In this document: piece after piece, positions 34,503-42,164 of the stretch
How the letters are laid out: the number at the start of each line of letters is the position of its first letter
Position numbering within the stretch: the first letter of the stretch is position 1
Origin: GCA-002726655 sp046582185
GTDB lineage: Bacteria > Pseudomonadota > Gammaproteobacteria > Pseudomonadales > Azotimanducaceae
Length of the DNA stretch: 64,000 nucleotides
Assembly: GCA_046582185.1 (NCBI GenBank)
Contig: JAYGEX010000040.1
Coordinates: 62,001-126,000 of the forward strand
Reading direction: 5' to 3'
The notes under the pieces: generated by a model
Told to the model about the DNA's origin: nothing
What the model saw: the letters and a program-made list of their open reading frames with translations, nothing else
The model's database searches: none
Translations under genes and position numbers: made by a program

Positions 34503-36101
34503 ATGCAATTGAAGTTATACATATTCTTCCTGATTGTTCTCGTTCTCTGCCCTTTTGCTCAGGGAGATAACGACAACCATCTGGTGCTTGGCAGCTTTTC
34601 AGAGAAGTCTGGTGCGCTCGCCGAATTGGAAAGAATCAGCGAACAGCTATCCGTAAATTTGCATGTAATGACCGTGATCATCAATGGCACAGAGTTTCAC
34701 AGACTGCTTATGGGACCCATCTACGAGCAAGATGAATCCTTTTATAAAACCCTCGCCGCCAATGCAGGCATCAGTAATCCGTGGATGACGCGTAATGTCA
34801 TAGCAGAACTGGCGGAAACAAAGACAAAGACAAAGACAATGGAGGTGAGGAGAGGATCAACTCGATCATCAACGCCTTCAAGTATCATCGTACCGGTGCT
34901 GGCATCAGATGATGGCTTTAATCTAGCCAAGATAAATCATTCGGGTCCGCCCTTCTCCACAGTGGATGATGAGCGACAGTCCAATTTTTCCGGTTATGCA
35001 AAATCATTTGCCGTTGCCCAGGATAAAATATCCACGGATTTCTTTGAGATCCCGCAAACCTATCAGTCGCAAAACTCAATCCGCATTATGTGGGAACAAA
35101 GCAAGGGTATACGTGGCATACAGATTCACTATGAACTCAGTCCAGTGTTCCTGTCTCGACAACAGGCGGTTGAAAGCGCGACATTTAGTATCGTTGGCGA
35201 TACTTATCGCCTAACTGATATCCAGAGCAGCTTATCCGATGAGGATGACAAGACCCAGCTCTATCAAAACCTCGACCGGCTCAATGTGCAGTGGCGCTTT
35301 GACCACGGCGACCTGACCATCGGTCGGCAAGCTATTACCTTCGGGTCAGCTCGAATGATCAACCCAACTGACATATTCTTGCCGTTCAATGTTCAGACTT
35401 TTAATCAGGAGTATCGTGCTGGTGTGGATGCCATCAGGTATCAGACTCCATTCGGCGATCTCGGAGAAATCGATATCGGTATCGTCCTTGGCGAGGACGC
35501 CAAACCTGAAAATTCAGCCGCTTTCCTGCAACTGAAGGCCAACGTCGATGGTAAAGATCTGCAATTGGCAATCACTCAGTTCGCGGAACAAACATTGGTT
35601 GGTGTTGGTATTCAGACTGCACTGGGCGATTTCGGATTCTGGTTTGAAATAGCCGATGTTAGCGGTGACCTTGATTATCTTCGCGCATCCATTGGCCTGG
35701 ACTATGCCTTCACCGAGAATATTTTTGGCATGGTTGAGTATCACTACAATGGCGCGGGGTCAGACGACCCCGCCGAGTACCTGGCCTTATTCAATATACT
35801 CCCATACCAGCGTGGCGGTGTATTCCTTCTTGGCCAGGAATACCTGATGCCATCACTTAGTTTTCAACTCTCTCCACTATGGAATTTCGGGATTCAAAGC
35901 ATCATCAACCTGAGTGACCAATCTGCATTCGTCTCAATATCTGCGGAATACTATCTCGCAGAAAACTTCTATATGGACTTTGGTTACTATCATTTTGAAG
36001 GCGATGAACTCACGACCCTCGTACCTGGAATTCCCCGATTCCAATCAGAATATGGCACTAATCCTGATGTCCTCTATGCCAGCATTCGGTTCTATTTTTA
36101 G
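34503..36101 (+). CDS. exported SPOR-like plus outer-membrane beta-barrel protein
   Basis: A 532-residue protein from the ATG at 34503 (a TTG frame begins at 34491). It has a signal peptide (MQLKLYIFFLIVLVLCPFAQ). A short SPOR-like domain follows (HLVLGSFSEKSGALAELERI and EFHRLLMGPIYEQDESFYK), which in known proteins binds denuded peptidoglycan. A low-complexity linker (TKTKTKT, Ser/Thr-rich) leads to a long beta-rich region with alternating hydrophobic and aromatic residues. The chain ends VLYASIRFYF, with the C-terminal Phe typical of outer-membrane barrels. It is last in the operon and probably the outer-membrane exit or acceptor. Confidence 0.78.
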   Translation: MQLKLYIFFLIVLVLCPFAQGDNDNHLVLGSFSEKSGALAELERISEQLSVNLHVMTVIINGTEFHRLLMGPIYEQDESFYKTLAANAGISNPWMTRNVIAELAETKTKTKTMEVRRGSTRSSTPSSIIVPVLASDDGFNLAKINHSGPPFSTVDDERQSNFSGYAKSFAVAQDKISTDFFEIPQTYQSQNSIRIMWEQSKGIRGIQIHYELSPVFLSRQQAVESATFSIVGDTYRLTDIQSSLSDEDDKTQLYQNLDRLNVQWRFDHGDLTIGRQAITFGSARMINPTDIFLPFNVQTFNQEYRAGVDAIRYQTPFGDLGEIDIGIVLGEDAKPENSAAFLQLKANVDGKDLQLAITQFAEQTLVGVGIQTALGDFGFWFEIADVSGDLDYLRASIGLDYAFTENIFGMVEYHYNGAGSDDPAEYLALFNILPYQRGGVFLLGQEYLMPSLSFQLSPLWNFGIQSIINLSDQSAFVSISAEYYLAENFYMDFGYYHFEGDELTTLVPGIPRFQSEYGTNPDVLYASIRFYF

Positions 36102-36234
36102 ACGGGAATTTTTAGGCAGCTAACGCACATTAAAGCGCCAATACCTGATATCGCTATTGGTCTACGGCCTTGTATACATTGTGTTATCTTTATCTCACAA
36201 ACTATATTTCACAAGAGAATACGAGGAGATAGAC

Positions 36235-36711
36235 ATGACTGTTCTGGAAGAAGCGCTGGAAAATATTAAAACGAGAATTGGCGTAGAGCAGCCACCCGGC
36301 GACTGGGTTGAAATGACCCAGGATATGGTCAATAAATTTGCTGATGCCACAGGCGATCATCAATGGATTCACATCGACGTGGAGCGAGCCAAGAAAGGTC
36401 CGTTCGGCGCGCCGATTGCGCATGGCCAATTAACCCTTTCCATCTTTGGCATATTAAGCAGACAAGCGAATCCAGATGCAGAAAAGGAAGCACCGGTACC
36501 TGGGCAGAAGATGGGCATCAATTACGGATTTAACAAGGTGAGATTCCCCGCACCTGTTCCCGTTGGTTCCAGGATCCGTGCCAAGAGAGTCATGAAAACT
36601 GCAGAAATAAAGGGTGGTATGATCGAAATAATGACTGAGGTAACTGTCGAAATTGAAGGCAAAGACAAACCAGCCTGCGTCGCAGAAAGCCTGGGTCGAT
36701 CTGTTTTTTAA
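36235..36711 (+). CDS. MaoC-family (R)-specific enoyl-CoA hydratase-like protein
   Basis: A 158-residue hot-dog-fold protein. The hydratase-2 motif is FADATGDHQWIHIDVERAKK, with the catalytic Asp and His, followed by GPFGAPIAHGQLTLS. The ATG at 36235 is preferred over a longer frame from 36157 because GAGGAGAT precedes it. Such enzymes hydrate trans-2-enoyl-CoA to (R)-3-hydroxyacyl-CoA, linking beta-oxidation with polyester or lipid synthesis. It ends 39 bases from the convergent LysR gene. Confidence 0.88.
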   Translation: MTVLEEALENIKTRIGVEQPPGDWVEMTQDMVNKFADATGDHQWIHIDVERAKKGPFGAPIAHGQLTLSIFGILSRQANPDAEKEAPVPGQKMGINYGFNKVRFPAPVPVGSRIRAKRVMKTAEIKGGMIEIMTEVTVEIEGKDKPACVAESLGRSVF

Positions 36712-36750
36712 CTGATTGGGCTTGCACCTGGACAAAGCGCCCTGCCGTTT

Positions 36751-37620
36751 CTATATCGAAAGCCAAAATGCTTCAATGATATCTGAACTGGCAAGGCTGC
36801 TGCGACGGGTACAAAAACCCACATGGAAATCAGAGACCTTTGGCCCCGAATCAAGGATGCGAACCTTGTCCACCAAAGGGCTATCTTTAATAACCAGCCT
36901 TGGCACAAAACCTATACCACACCCCAGTGCCACGAGAGACAGCATAGCCTCATTACCAGAGACTTCAGCATAGACATTAGGGCGAATGCCCTGCTCGGCG
37001 AACCAGGTATTGATGTTCTCCCTGGCCTTGCCTGTGGTTGGCAATATCAGCGGCACCAAAGACCAATCAATGTCACCGACGAGCTGCTCGTCAAGCCCCA
37101 GGGTATCCACAGGCGCCACTGTTTGGATCGGGATTGATGTGATGATTCGCTTAATGATTTCCTCATCCTCATCGTCGGACAGTGCCGCCACAACGACATC
37201 ACATCCCTCATAGAGCTTTCGCATCGCATTTACAGCATAACCGGTCTCCAGCTGAATATGTATTCCGGGATGTTCGGTTCGAAAGCGCGATAGAACTTTG
37301 GGCAAAATACTCTGACTGGCTGTCACTGATGCAAACAAGGTGAGCCGACCTGTTAATTTGCCTTCAGTCTTGCCCAGCTCTTCATTGAGTCCATCAAAAC
37401 GGGAGAGTACATCCATGGCATAACGGTGAAAGATCTTTCCTTGTTCGGTAAGCACGACGGAGCGATTATCTCGCAGGAATAATTTATGTCCCATAGAATC
37501 TTCCAGACGTGCAATTGTACGGCTCACTGCCGATGGACTCATATGATTTTCAAGGCCGGCATTCCCAAAATGCAGATTACGGCACAGTGATGTGAAGAGA
37601 CGTAGTTGTTGAATATCCAT
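36751..37620 (-). CDS. LysR-family regulator, IlvY-like
   Basis: A 289-residue LysR regulator resembling IlvY. The helix-turn-helix part is MDIQQLRLFTSLCRNLHFGN, then MSPSAVSRTIARLEDSMGHK and LFLRDNRSVVLTEQG. The effector domain has LVALGCGIGFVPRLVIKDSP. IlvY normally activates ilvC; no ilvC is here. The divergent neighbour is a decayed crotonase gene, so this may be an orphan. The 37621-37780 interval has palindrome-like TTGCATATAACGCATC and TTTTGCATCATCTGCATC, possible operators. Confidence 0.88.
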   Translation of the reverse strand: MDIQQLRLFTSLCRNLHFGNAGLENHMSPSAVSRTIARLEDSMGHKLFLRDNRSVVLTEQGKIFHRYAMDVLSRFDGLNEELGKTEGKLTGRLTLFASVTASQSILPKVLSRFRTEHPGIHIQLETGYAVNAMRKLYEGCDVVVAALSDDEDEEIIKRIITSIPIQTVAPVDTLGLDEQLVGDIDWSLVPLILPTTGKARENINTWFAEQGIRPNVYAEVSGNEAMLSLVALGCGIGFVPRLVIKDSPLVDKVRILDSGPKVSDFHVGFCTRRSSLASSDIIEAFWLSI

Positions 37621-37802
37621 AACATTGTTCCGGCTGATCAGCGTATTATTGCATATAACGCATCTTTACTGATTCAAGATGTCGAATTTTGCATCATCTG
37701 CATCTCAACAGAACTGTACACTCCACGGTAAATCACTGACTAATAGACCTGCAGGCACCAACGATTGGAATTTGCTGGTCGATGAACATTAAGGAAATGA
37801 GC

Positions 37803-38050
37803 ATGGACCATCAGTACATTCTATACGAAACGAAGCAGCAAACTGCGCACATCAGGCTCAATCGACCTCAGTACCGACTGCTCAAAGTCGCGTCCTTCTG
37901 GAGGAACTGGATGCCGCCTTTACTGAAGCAGTGGAAGATGATGCTGTCAAAGTTATCATCTTGTCCGCTATGGGTGATCACTTTTCTGCAGGACACGATC
38001 TGGGAACGATTGATGAGAAAACAGACCTGGAACAACGACACGATCAGTAA
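37803..38050 (+). pseudogene. enoyl-CoA hydratase, frameshifted and truncated
   Basis: The frame begins MDHQYILYETKQQTAHIRLN with RPQYR. It then switches frame near 37880, where the reading continues as QSRVLLEELDAAFTEAVEDD and AVKVIILSAMGDHFSAGHDL, the crotonase oxyanion-hole region. It stops at 38048-38050 after DLEQRHDQ. An intact homolog is about 260 residues; here only the first 80 or so remain, in two frames. A one- or two-base indel at about 37878-37884 explains it. The loss of the 3' two-thirds shows it is not a simple sequencing error. AAGGA precedes the ATG. Confidence 0.8.
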
Positions 38051-38164
38051 AAACTTTAGCCTTATCACCACTTAATCTAAACAGAAGCTGCTGCTAGAAA
38101 AATCGGTATTTAACAAGTCATTCTGAGAAGCGTAATCTACTTCATAGGGATTAATAACCCCTAC

Positions 38165-38322
38165 CCAAGGCGGACATCTAAATCTGCCAAGGTACGAAAG
38201 ACGCCAAGGTCAAAATTCCTTTAAGGATGCTTGGAGTCGTCATGTACCAGACCATTAAAACGGTCGACGGAAGACACGTGTAAATCCGGGAGCCTCGCTT
38301 AGCGCGAGGCTTTCTTTTTTTT
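38165..38322 (+). ncRNA. candidate structured RNA ending in a terminator
   Basis: The gap 38051-38378 holds no gene but several nested inverted repeats in the plus orientation. They are GGCGGA/TCTGCC at 38169-38188, a long imperfect stem (GGTAC..GAC.CCAAG at 38191-38208 with CTTGG.GTC..GTACC at 38230-38248), GACC/GGTC near 38250-38264, and a terminator at 38291-38322. Read together they look like a small RNA or the tail of a transcript. I do not recognise a known RNA family. Expression is unknown, and it might be the relic 3' flank of the decayed crotonase gene. Confidence 0.3.
38291..38322 (+). terminator. Rho-independent terminator
   Basis: The stem GCCTCGC (38292-38298) and GCGAGGC (38304-38310) with a five-base loop is followed by TTTCTTTTTTTT. 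It is a strong terminator on the plus strand, behind the crotonase remnant and candidate RNA. It lies before the convergent SoxW-like gene. Confidence 0.85.
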
Positions 38323-38349
38323 AAAAGAGCTAAAAGCTCTTTTAAAAAA
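38317..38349. other. second AT-rich hairpin behind the terminator
   Basis: TTTTTTAAAAGAGC and GCTCTTTTAAAAAA pair perfectly over 14 bases around the loop TAAAA. Its T-tracts make it work in either direction, so it probably ends the minus-strand sox-associated transcript. It overlaps the T-run of the plus-strand terminator. Confidence 0.6.
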
Positions 38350-38389
38350 CCGCTCAGGGCTGTTTATGGTAGAACCGCTCAGGGCTGTT
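38348..38389. repeat. 17-bp direct repeat at the SoxW-like gene end
   Basis: AACCGCTCAGGGCTGTT occurs at 38348-38364 and 38373-38389, period 25. The second copy overlaps the last codons and stop of the thioredoxin-like gene. It looks like a short local duplication of that gene's 3' end. Confidence 0.8.
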
Positions 38390-38843
38390 GGATTTTGCTC
38401 CGGGCAGATTGGATTGCGGCATCCAGGTAGTACCAGTAGAAACCTTCTGAGTGATAGCCAGTAATTCTTTGAGTTAGTTCTGCTCCATTGTCGTCGAGAA
38501 AGAGCAATGTTGGCGTACCGACAATTTCGTATCTCCGGGTAATGTCAACGGCAGGCTTTCGTTGTCCATCAAAGTCAATGACTTGCCCGCCATTTGTGGA
38601 CAATTCACGCAAGATAACTAACGAATCATATTCGTTGCTATTTAGCATTGGATTCAGTACCTGTTCTTCCAATCGAGCACAGTAAGGGCAAGCAGGTCGT
38701 GATATGTATAGCATAAAGACTTTGTTTTTTTCTACGGCAAGCAAACTCTCTTTCTCGAGATTCTGCCCCATCATTATCAACTCGACAGAGAGAACGGGCA
38801 TTGGCGCAAATAGAAGCATCAGAATGCAAAGCAAGAATTTCAT
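38379..38843 (-). CDS. soxW: SoxW-like periplasmic thioredoxin
   Basis: A 154-residue thioredoxin-fold protein. It has a signal peptide (MKFLLCILMLLFAPMPVLS) and the active site ISRPACPYCARLEEQVLNP (CPYC). Further conserved stretches are RRYEIVGTPTLLFLDDNGAE with the cis-Pro. SoxW proteins keep SoxYZ reduced in thiosulfate oxidation, and this one is the last gene of the sox-associated minus-strand run. The ATG at 38843 overlaps the previous stop (ATGA); a GTG at 38855 is the alternative. The symbol is inferred from context. Confidence 0.75.
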   Translation of the reverse strand: MKFLLCILMLLFAPMPVLSVELIMMGQNLEKESLLAVEKNKVFMLYISRPACPYCARLEEQVLNPMLNSNEYDSLVILRELSTNGGQVIDFDGQRKPAVDITRRYEIVGTPTLLFLDDNGAELTQRITGYHSEGFYWYYLDAAIQSARSKIQQP

Positions 38844-39694
38844 TTGTCCAACCACTGGAGCATGACTTCAATTAATTCGTCGCTATAAAAATCTCTAAAG
38901 AAGTGATCCGCACCTTCGATCCAGTACTCTTCCACTAAAGGATTCTGCTCAACAAGCACCGATTGTGATTTATACCCCAGGGAGAGGCTATCGTCTGTTC
39001 CTAGAAATACGAGAACCGGCCGATTGATGATATTGAGAAGTTCAGGCGTATTACGGTTCGGCTGCTCACCATAATATGAGAGAAAACTTTCTGCGTTCAC
39101 CGCAATGTCCTCACAATTGATGACGCCTGCGTTTATCATGCCGCCGCTCTCTTCACGTGCCAGATCCAGCAATGTGTTCAATGGAACGCTAAAGCGTTTA
39201 TCGTAGGCATCATGCTCCTTGTCTACCTGCCTTGTCATCGGCGCTATCAGAACCAGATGGCTCACCTTGGAACTTGGATACATTTGCTGAAAGAGGCTTA
39301 CCTGATTACCGCCGCGGGAATGCCCAACGATCACAATCTGTGTCCATTGAGATTTCAGGTAATCTACCCAGGCTGCGATTTCCGATGCCGCATCGCCGTG
39401 ATTTGCGATGATGGGCTGTTCGCAACCCATAAAACCTTTTCTGTCATTGACGCCCAGACTCAATGAAATCGCGAGGCTATTTTGTTCAGAATCCGCTAAC
39501 AGGCCCTGCAAACCAGAGATGATTTCCATACCATGGTGCCCCCAGGTACCGTGTACGATTAGAAATATAGTGTCTTTCGGCCCCGCCACCTCCAGGTTTC
39601 CATTTAGGGTCAAGCCTTTATGTTGTATCTTCACTTCATCTGCATTGGCCATACAGATGAATGCCATACAAACACAGAGGATGGAGGGTTTCAC
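38840..39694 (-). CDS. exported alpha/beta hydrolase
   Basis: A 284-residue protein with a signal peptide (MKPSILCVCMAFICMANA). The hydrolase core has FLIVHGTWGHHGMEIISGLQ and the nucleophile elbow IVIVGHSRGGNQVSLF (GHSRGG), followed by a late His in WIEGADHFFRDFYS. The start is GTG at 39694, with GGAGG well placed upstream, and it overlaps the TAG of the MBL gene. Hydrolases like this sit in some Sox or quinoprotein loci, but the substrate is unknown. It is coupled on both sides. Confidence 0.82.
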   Translation of the reverse strand: MKPSILCVCMAFICMANADEVKIQHKGLTLNGNLEVAGPKDTIFLIVHGTWGHHGMEIISGLQGLLADSEQNSLAISLSLGVNDRKGFMGCEQPIIANHGDAASEIAAWVDYLKSQWTQIVIVGHSRGGNQVSLFQQMYPSSKVSHLVLIAPMTRQVDKEHDAYDKRFSVPLNTLLDLAREESGGMINAGVINCEDIAVNAESFLSYYGEQPNRNTPELLNIINRPVLVFLGTDDSLSLGYKSQSVLVEQNPLVEEYWIEGADHFFRDFYSDELIEVMLQWLDK

Positions 39695-40620
39695 TAGAAT
39701 GCCTCCAGCTCCATCGTCTGGAACAATCGCCCGGCATTCTTAACCGCAAGTTCATCGAAAGTATTCAGATGGGCATAGGCTGACTGATCGATGGCATAGG
39801 CATCATCGAGGCCGCCATCATTGTCCAAGATCTGTTCAATCTCATCCGTCAGATACTGAAGATATTCCTGAGTGGCCCAGCGCACCGATTGAATGTCAGT
39901 AGGTTGGCCATGCCCTGGAATAATAATTTCCGGGCCAAGAGTTGCCATAAGCTCAAACGACTCTATCCATGAGGCAACATCAGTCTCCGGGAAAATAGCG
40001 AGCAGTCGTTGGTGAAATGCGATATCACCGGATATCAATATTTTTTGCTGGGGTAACCAGAGAGACATATCGCCAGGTGAATGAGCTGCCCCGAACGATC
40101 TAAGCTCAATGAGCGTTCCACCAAGATTAAGAGACCAAATGGAATCTACAGTGTGCTCCGGTACTGCCACCTTCGTCCCTTCCCCTTTCTCCAGCACAAT
40201 GGCCTGCATTCGCTTTAGTACCTGATTGCCTTTGGCTTCAATCTCAGCGATGGCATCCCTGTGGGCAATCAAGCGCACGCCCTGCTCTCGCCAGTAGTCA
40301 TTTCCGAGAAATGAATGGCCCTGTCCATTCTCATCGGCGACCCAAACAACGGGCTGATCCGTTAATGAAAGTATGCTCAAGTGCAAACGCCTTGCCAGCC
40401 GATTATTGTCGCCTCCGTTAAAGACAAACACACCCTCGCTGGTAACGATGAAACTCAGGTTATTGTTGTGCCCGCCATTGTCATAGGTCGGTGGCCCGGT
40501 TTCACCTACGGCACTGTATACATTATCGGCAACACGTATTACCGGCAACGGCGTTAGATCCTCCGCCAAAGTCGGAATCGCGGGAATAAGAGTGAACAGA
40601 AACAAAATTAATGACTTCAC
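39694..40620 (-). CDS. SoxH-like exported MBL-fold protein with altered metal site
   Basis: A 308-residue protein with a signal peptide (MKSLILFLFTLIPAIPTLA) and MBL fold. The usual HxHxDH is replaced by VWVADENGQGHSFLGNDYWR, so only the second His remains there. Later motifs AAHSPGDMSLWLPQQKILIS and GDIAFHQRLL, and IIPGHGQPTD, are retained. SoxH and quinoprotein-relay MBL proteins accompany sulfur oxidation and PQQ systems. With the first ligand set changed, it may bind one metal or none. The start is GTG at 40620, overlapping the TGA of the PLP decarboxylase. Confidence 0.78.
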   Translation of the reverse strand: MKSLILFLFTLIPAIPTLAEDLTPLPVIRVADNVYSAVGETGPPTYDNGGHNNNLSFIVTSEGVFVFNGGDNNRLARRLHLSILSLTDQPVVWVADENGQGHSFLGNDYWREQGVRLIAHRDAIAEIEAKGNQVLKRMQAIVLEKGEGTKVAVPEHTVDSIWSLNLGGTLIELRSFGAAHSPGDMSLWLPQQKILISGDIAFHQRLLAIFPETDVASWIESFELMATLGPEIIIPGHGQPTDIQSVRWATQEYLQYLTDEIEQILDNDGGLDDAYAIDQSAYAHLNTFDELAVKNAGRLFQTMELEAF

Positions 40621-42071
40621 GTCGCGGCTTCCATCTGCTCAATATTGGTTTGGATTAAATCCAGCAATAAGTCCACGTGATACAAATGAGTACGAAAACT
40701 CAAACAGGCGAAGCGAATTACAAACTCATCATCCAGCGTTGTGCTGGAAAGGAATACTCGTCCATCTGTCCGGATTCGACTAATCAGCTCTTCGTTAAAT
40801 TCATCTGCATCGCCTCGCCGGGGAAGATATCTAAAATAAGTAATGGACAAGTCTGGCTCAGGACCTGCTTCAATACCTTCAATCTTCTGCACCCGCTCAT
40901 GAAAATATCGGGTGAGACAAAGCTTCTCTTCCAGTGCAGCTCTAAACGGCGCAACCCCCATTAATTTTAATGGTAACCACAAACGCATACCACGGAAGTG
41001 TTTTGTTAGCTCTGGCGACACATCTGCCGGAGACAATTCGTCCTCTCCATGTTCAGCATCCTGCATATAGTTAGCCTGATAATGGTGAGATCGCGCCAAA
41101 TTTTCAGCATCCTTCACCAGGATAACACCAGTTCCATAGGGCAGGAACAAACCTTTATGGGGGTCAATGACCAGGGAGTCCGCGCGTTCGATACCTTTAA
41201 GCTTCCTTCGCTCGGATGAAACCAGCATAAAACACGCGCCGTATGCTCCATCCACGTGGAACCATAAGCCATGGGATTCCGTAATCTCCGCAATGTCGTT
41301 CAGGGGATCAATTGCGCCAACGTCCGTTGTTCCGGCAGAGCCAATCACCAGAAATGGATTTAGTCCGTCAGCCTTGTCTTTAAGCACAGACTCTTCAAGT
41401 TTCGACGGGATAATGCGATAACCGTCATCGAGGGGAAGATGGCGCAGTATGCATTCGGCCAGGCCAGCGATACGTATCGCTTTGTCCAGACAGTGATGCA
41501 TCTGACTGGAGGCATAAATCACTGTCTTTTCGTAGTCGCGACCTCTAATTTCGTGGGTATCTCTCGCAGTAACGATACCAACGAGATTAGCGATGCTACC
41601 CCCTGATGTCAGGTTGCCCGCCGTGGAACCCGGGAAACCCATGAGATCTGCCATCCACTTGATCAGCATATTTTCCATGCGTACCGCACCTGGGCCCGCG
41701 TAGAAAACACCGGCATATTTATTACTGACTGCAACCATGTAATCTGCGAGAGCAGAATAGTAAATTCCACCACCAGGAACATAAGCAAGATGACCACCGG
41801 ATGCAGCGTTCAGGTGGGGATCATCAACATGAATTTTTACAGAGTGGAGCAGATCACCAATGGCGGACGGCCCTTCTTTAATAGGATCGTCATACAATCC
41901 AAGGCCTTTATCTTCCGAGTCATTCCAGGCCTTTAGCTCACCAATGTCATCGAGGAATCGCTCCGTATATTCAAGGACTTCGTTGCGAATTTCCGCACGT
42001 TCACCAGCACCTGGCTCAAGAGTCCGACTCCGGGACTGCAGCGACAAAATGTGATTCCTTAACTCTTTCAT
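40617..42071 (-). CDS. PLP-dependent group II decarboxylase
   Basis: A 484-residue PLP enzyme of the aromatic-L-amino-acid/glutamate/cysteine-sulfinate decarboxylase family. The lysine that binds PLP is in LVIDPHKGLFLPYGTG (about residue 300). Upstream are LWFHVDGAYGACFMLVSSER with the PLP-binding Asp, and LMGFPGSTAGNLTSGGSIAN. The family includes enzymes acting on cysteine sulfinate or cysteate; a sulfur-amino-acid substrate would fit the Sox neighbourhood, but this is inference. It overlaps the MBL gene (GTGA) and begins 93 bases after soxB. Confidence 0.88.
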   Translation of the reverse strand: MKELRNHILSLQSRSRTLEPGAGERAEIRNEVLEYTERFLDDIGELKAWNDSEDKGLGLYDDPIKEGPSAIGDLLHSVKIHVDDPHLNAASGGHLAYVPGGGIYYSALADYMVAVSNKYAGVFYAGPGAVRMENMLIKWMADLMGFPGSTAGNLTSGGSIANLVGIVTARDTHEIRGRDYEKTVIYASSQMHHCLDKAIRIAGLAECILRHLPLDDGYRIIPSKLEESVLKDKADGLNPFLVIGSAGTTDVGAIDPLNDIAEITESHGLWFHVDGAYGACFMLVSSERRKLKGIERADSLVIDPHKGLFLPYGTGVILVKDAENLARSHHYQANYMQDAEHGEDELSPADVSPELTKHFRGMRLWLPLKLMGVAPFRAALEEKLCLTRYFHERVQKIEGIEAGPEPDLSITYFRYLPRRGDADEFNEELISRIRTDGRVFLSSTTLDDEFVIRFACLSFRTHLYHVDLLLDLIQTNIEQMEAAT

Positions 42072-42164
42072 TGCTTTTCCACGTAACCGCTACAAACAAA
42101 GTATATACGAGCGCATTCAAACTGACCTTGAGTTGCTGAAGAGAGGCAAGCGTGAAGCAAGACG

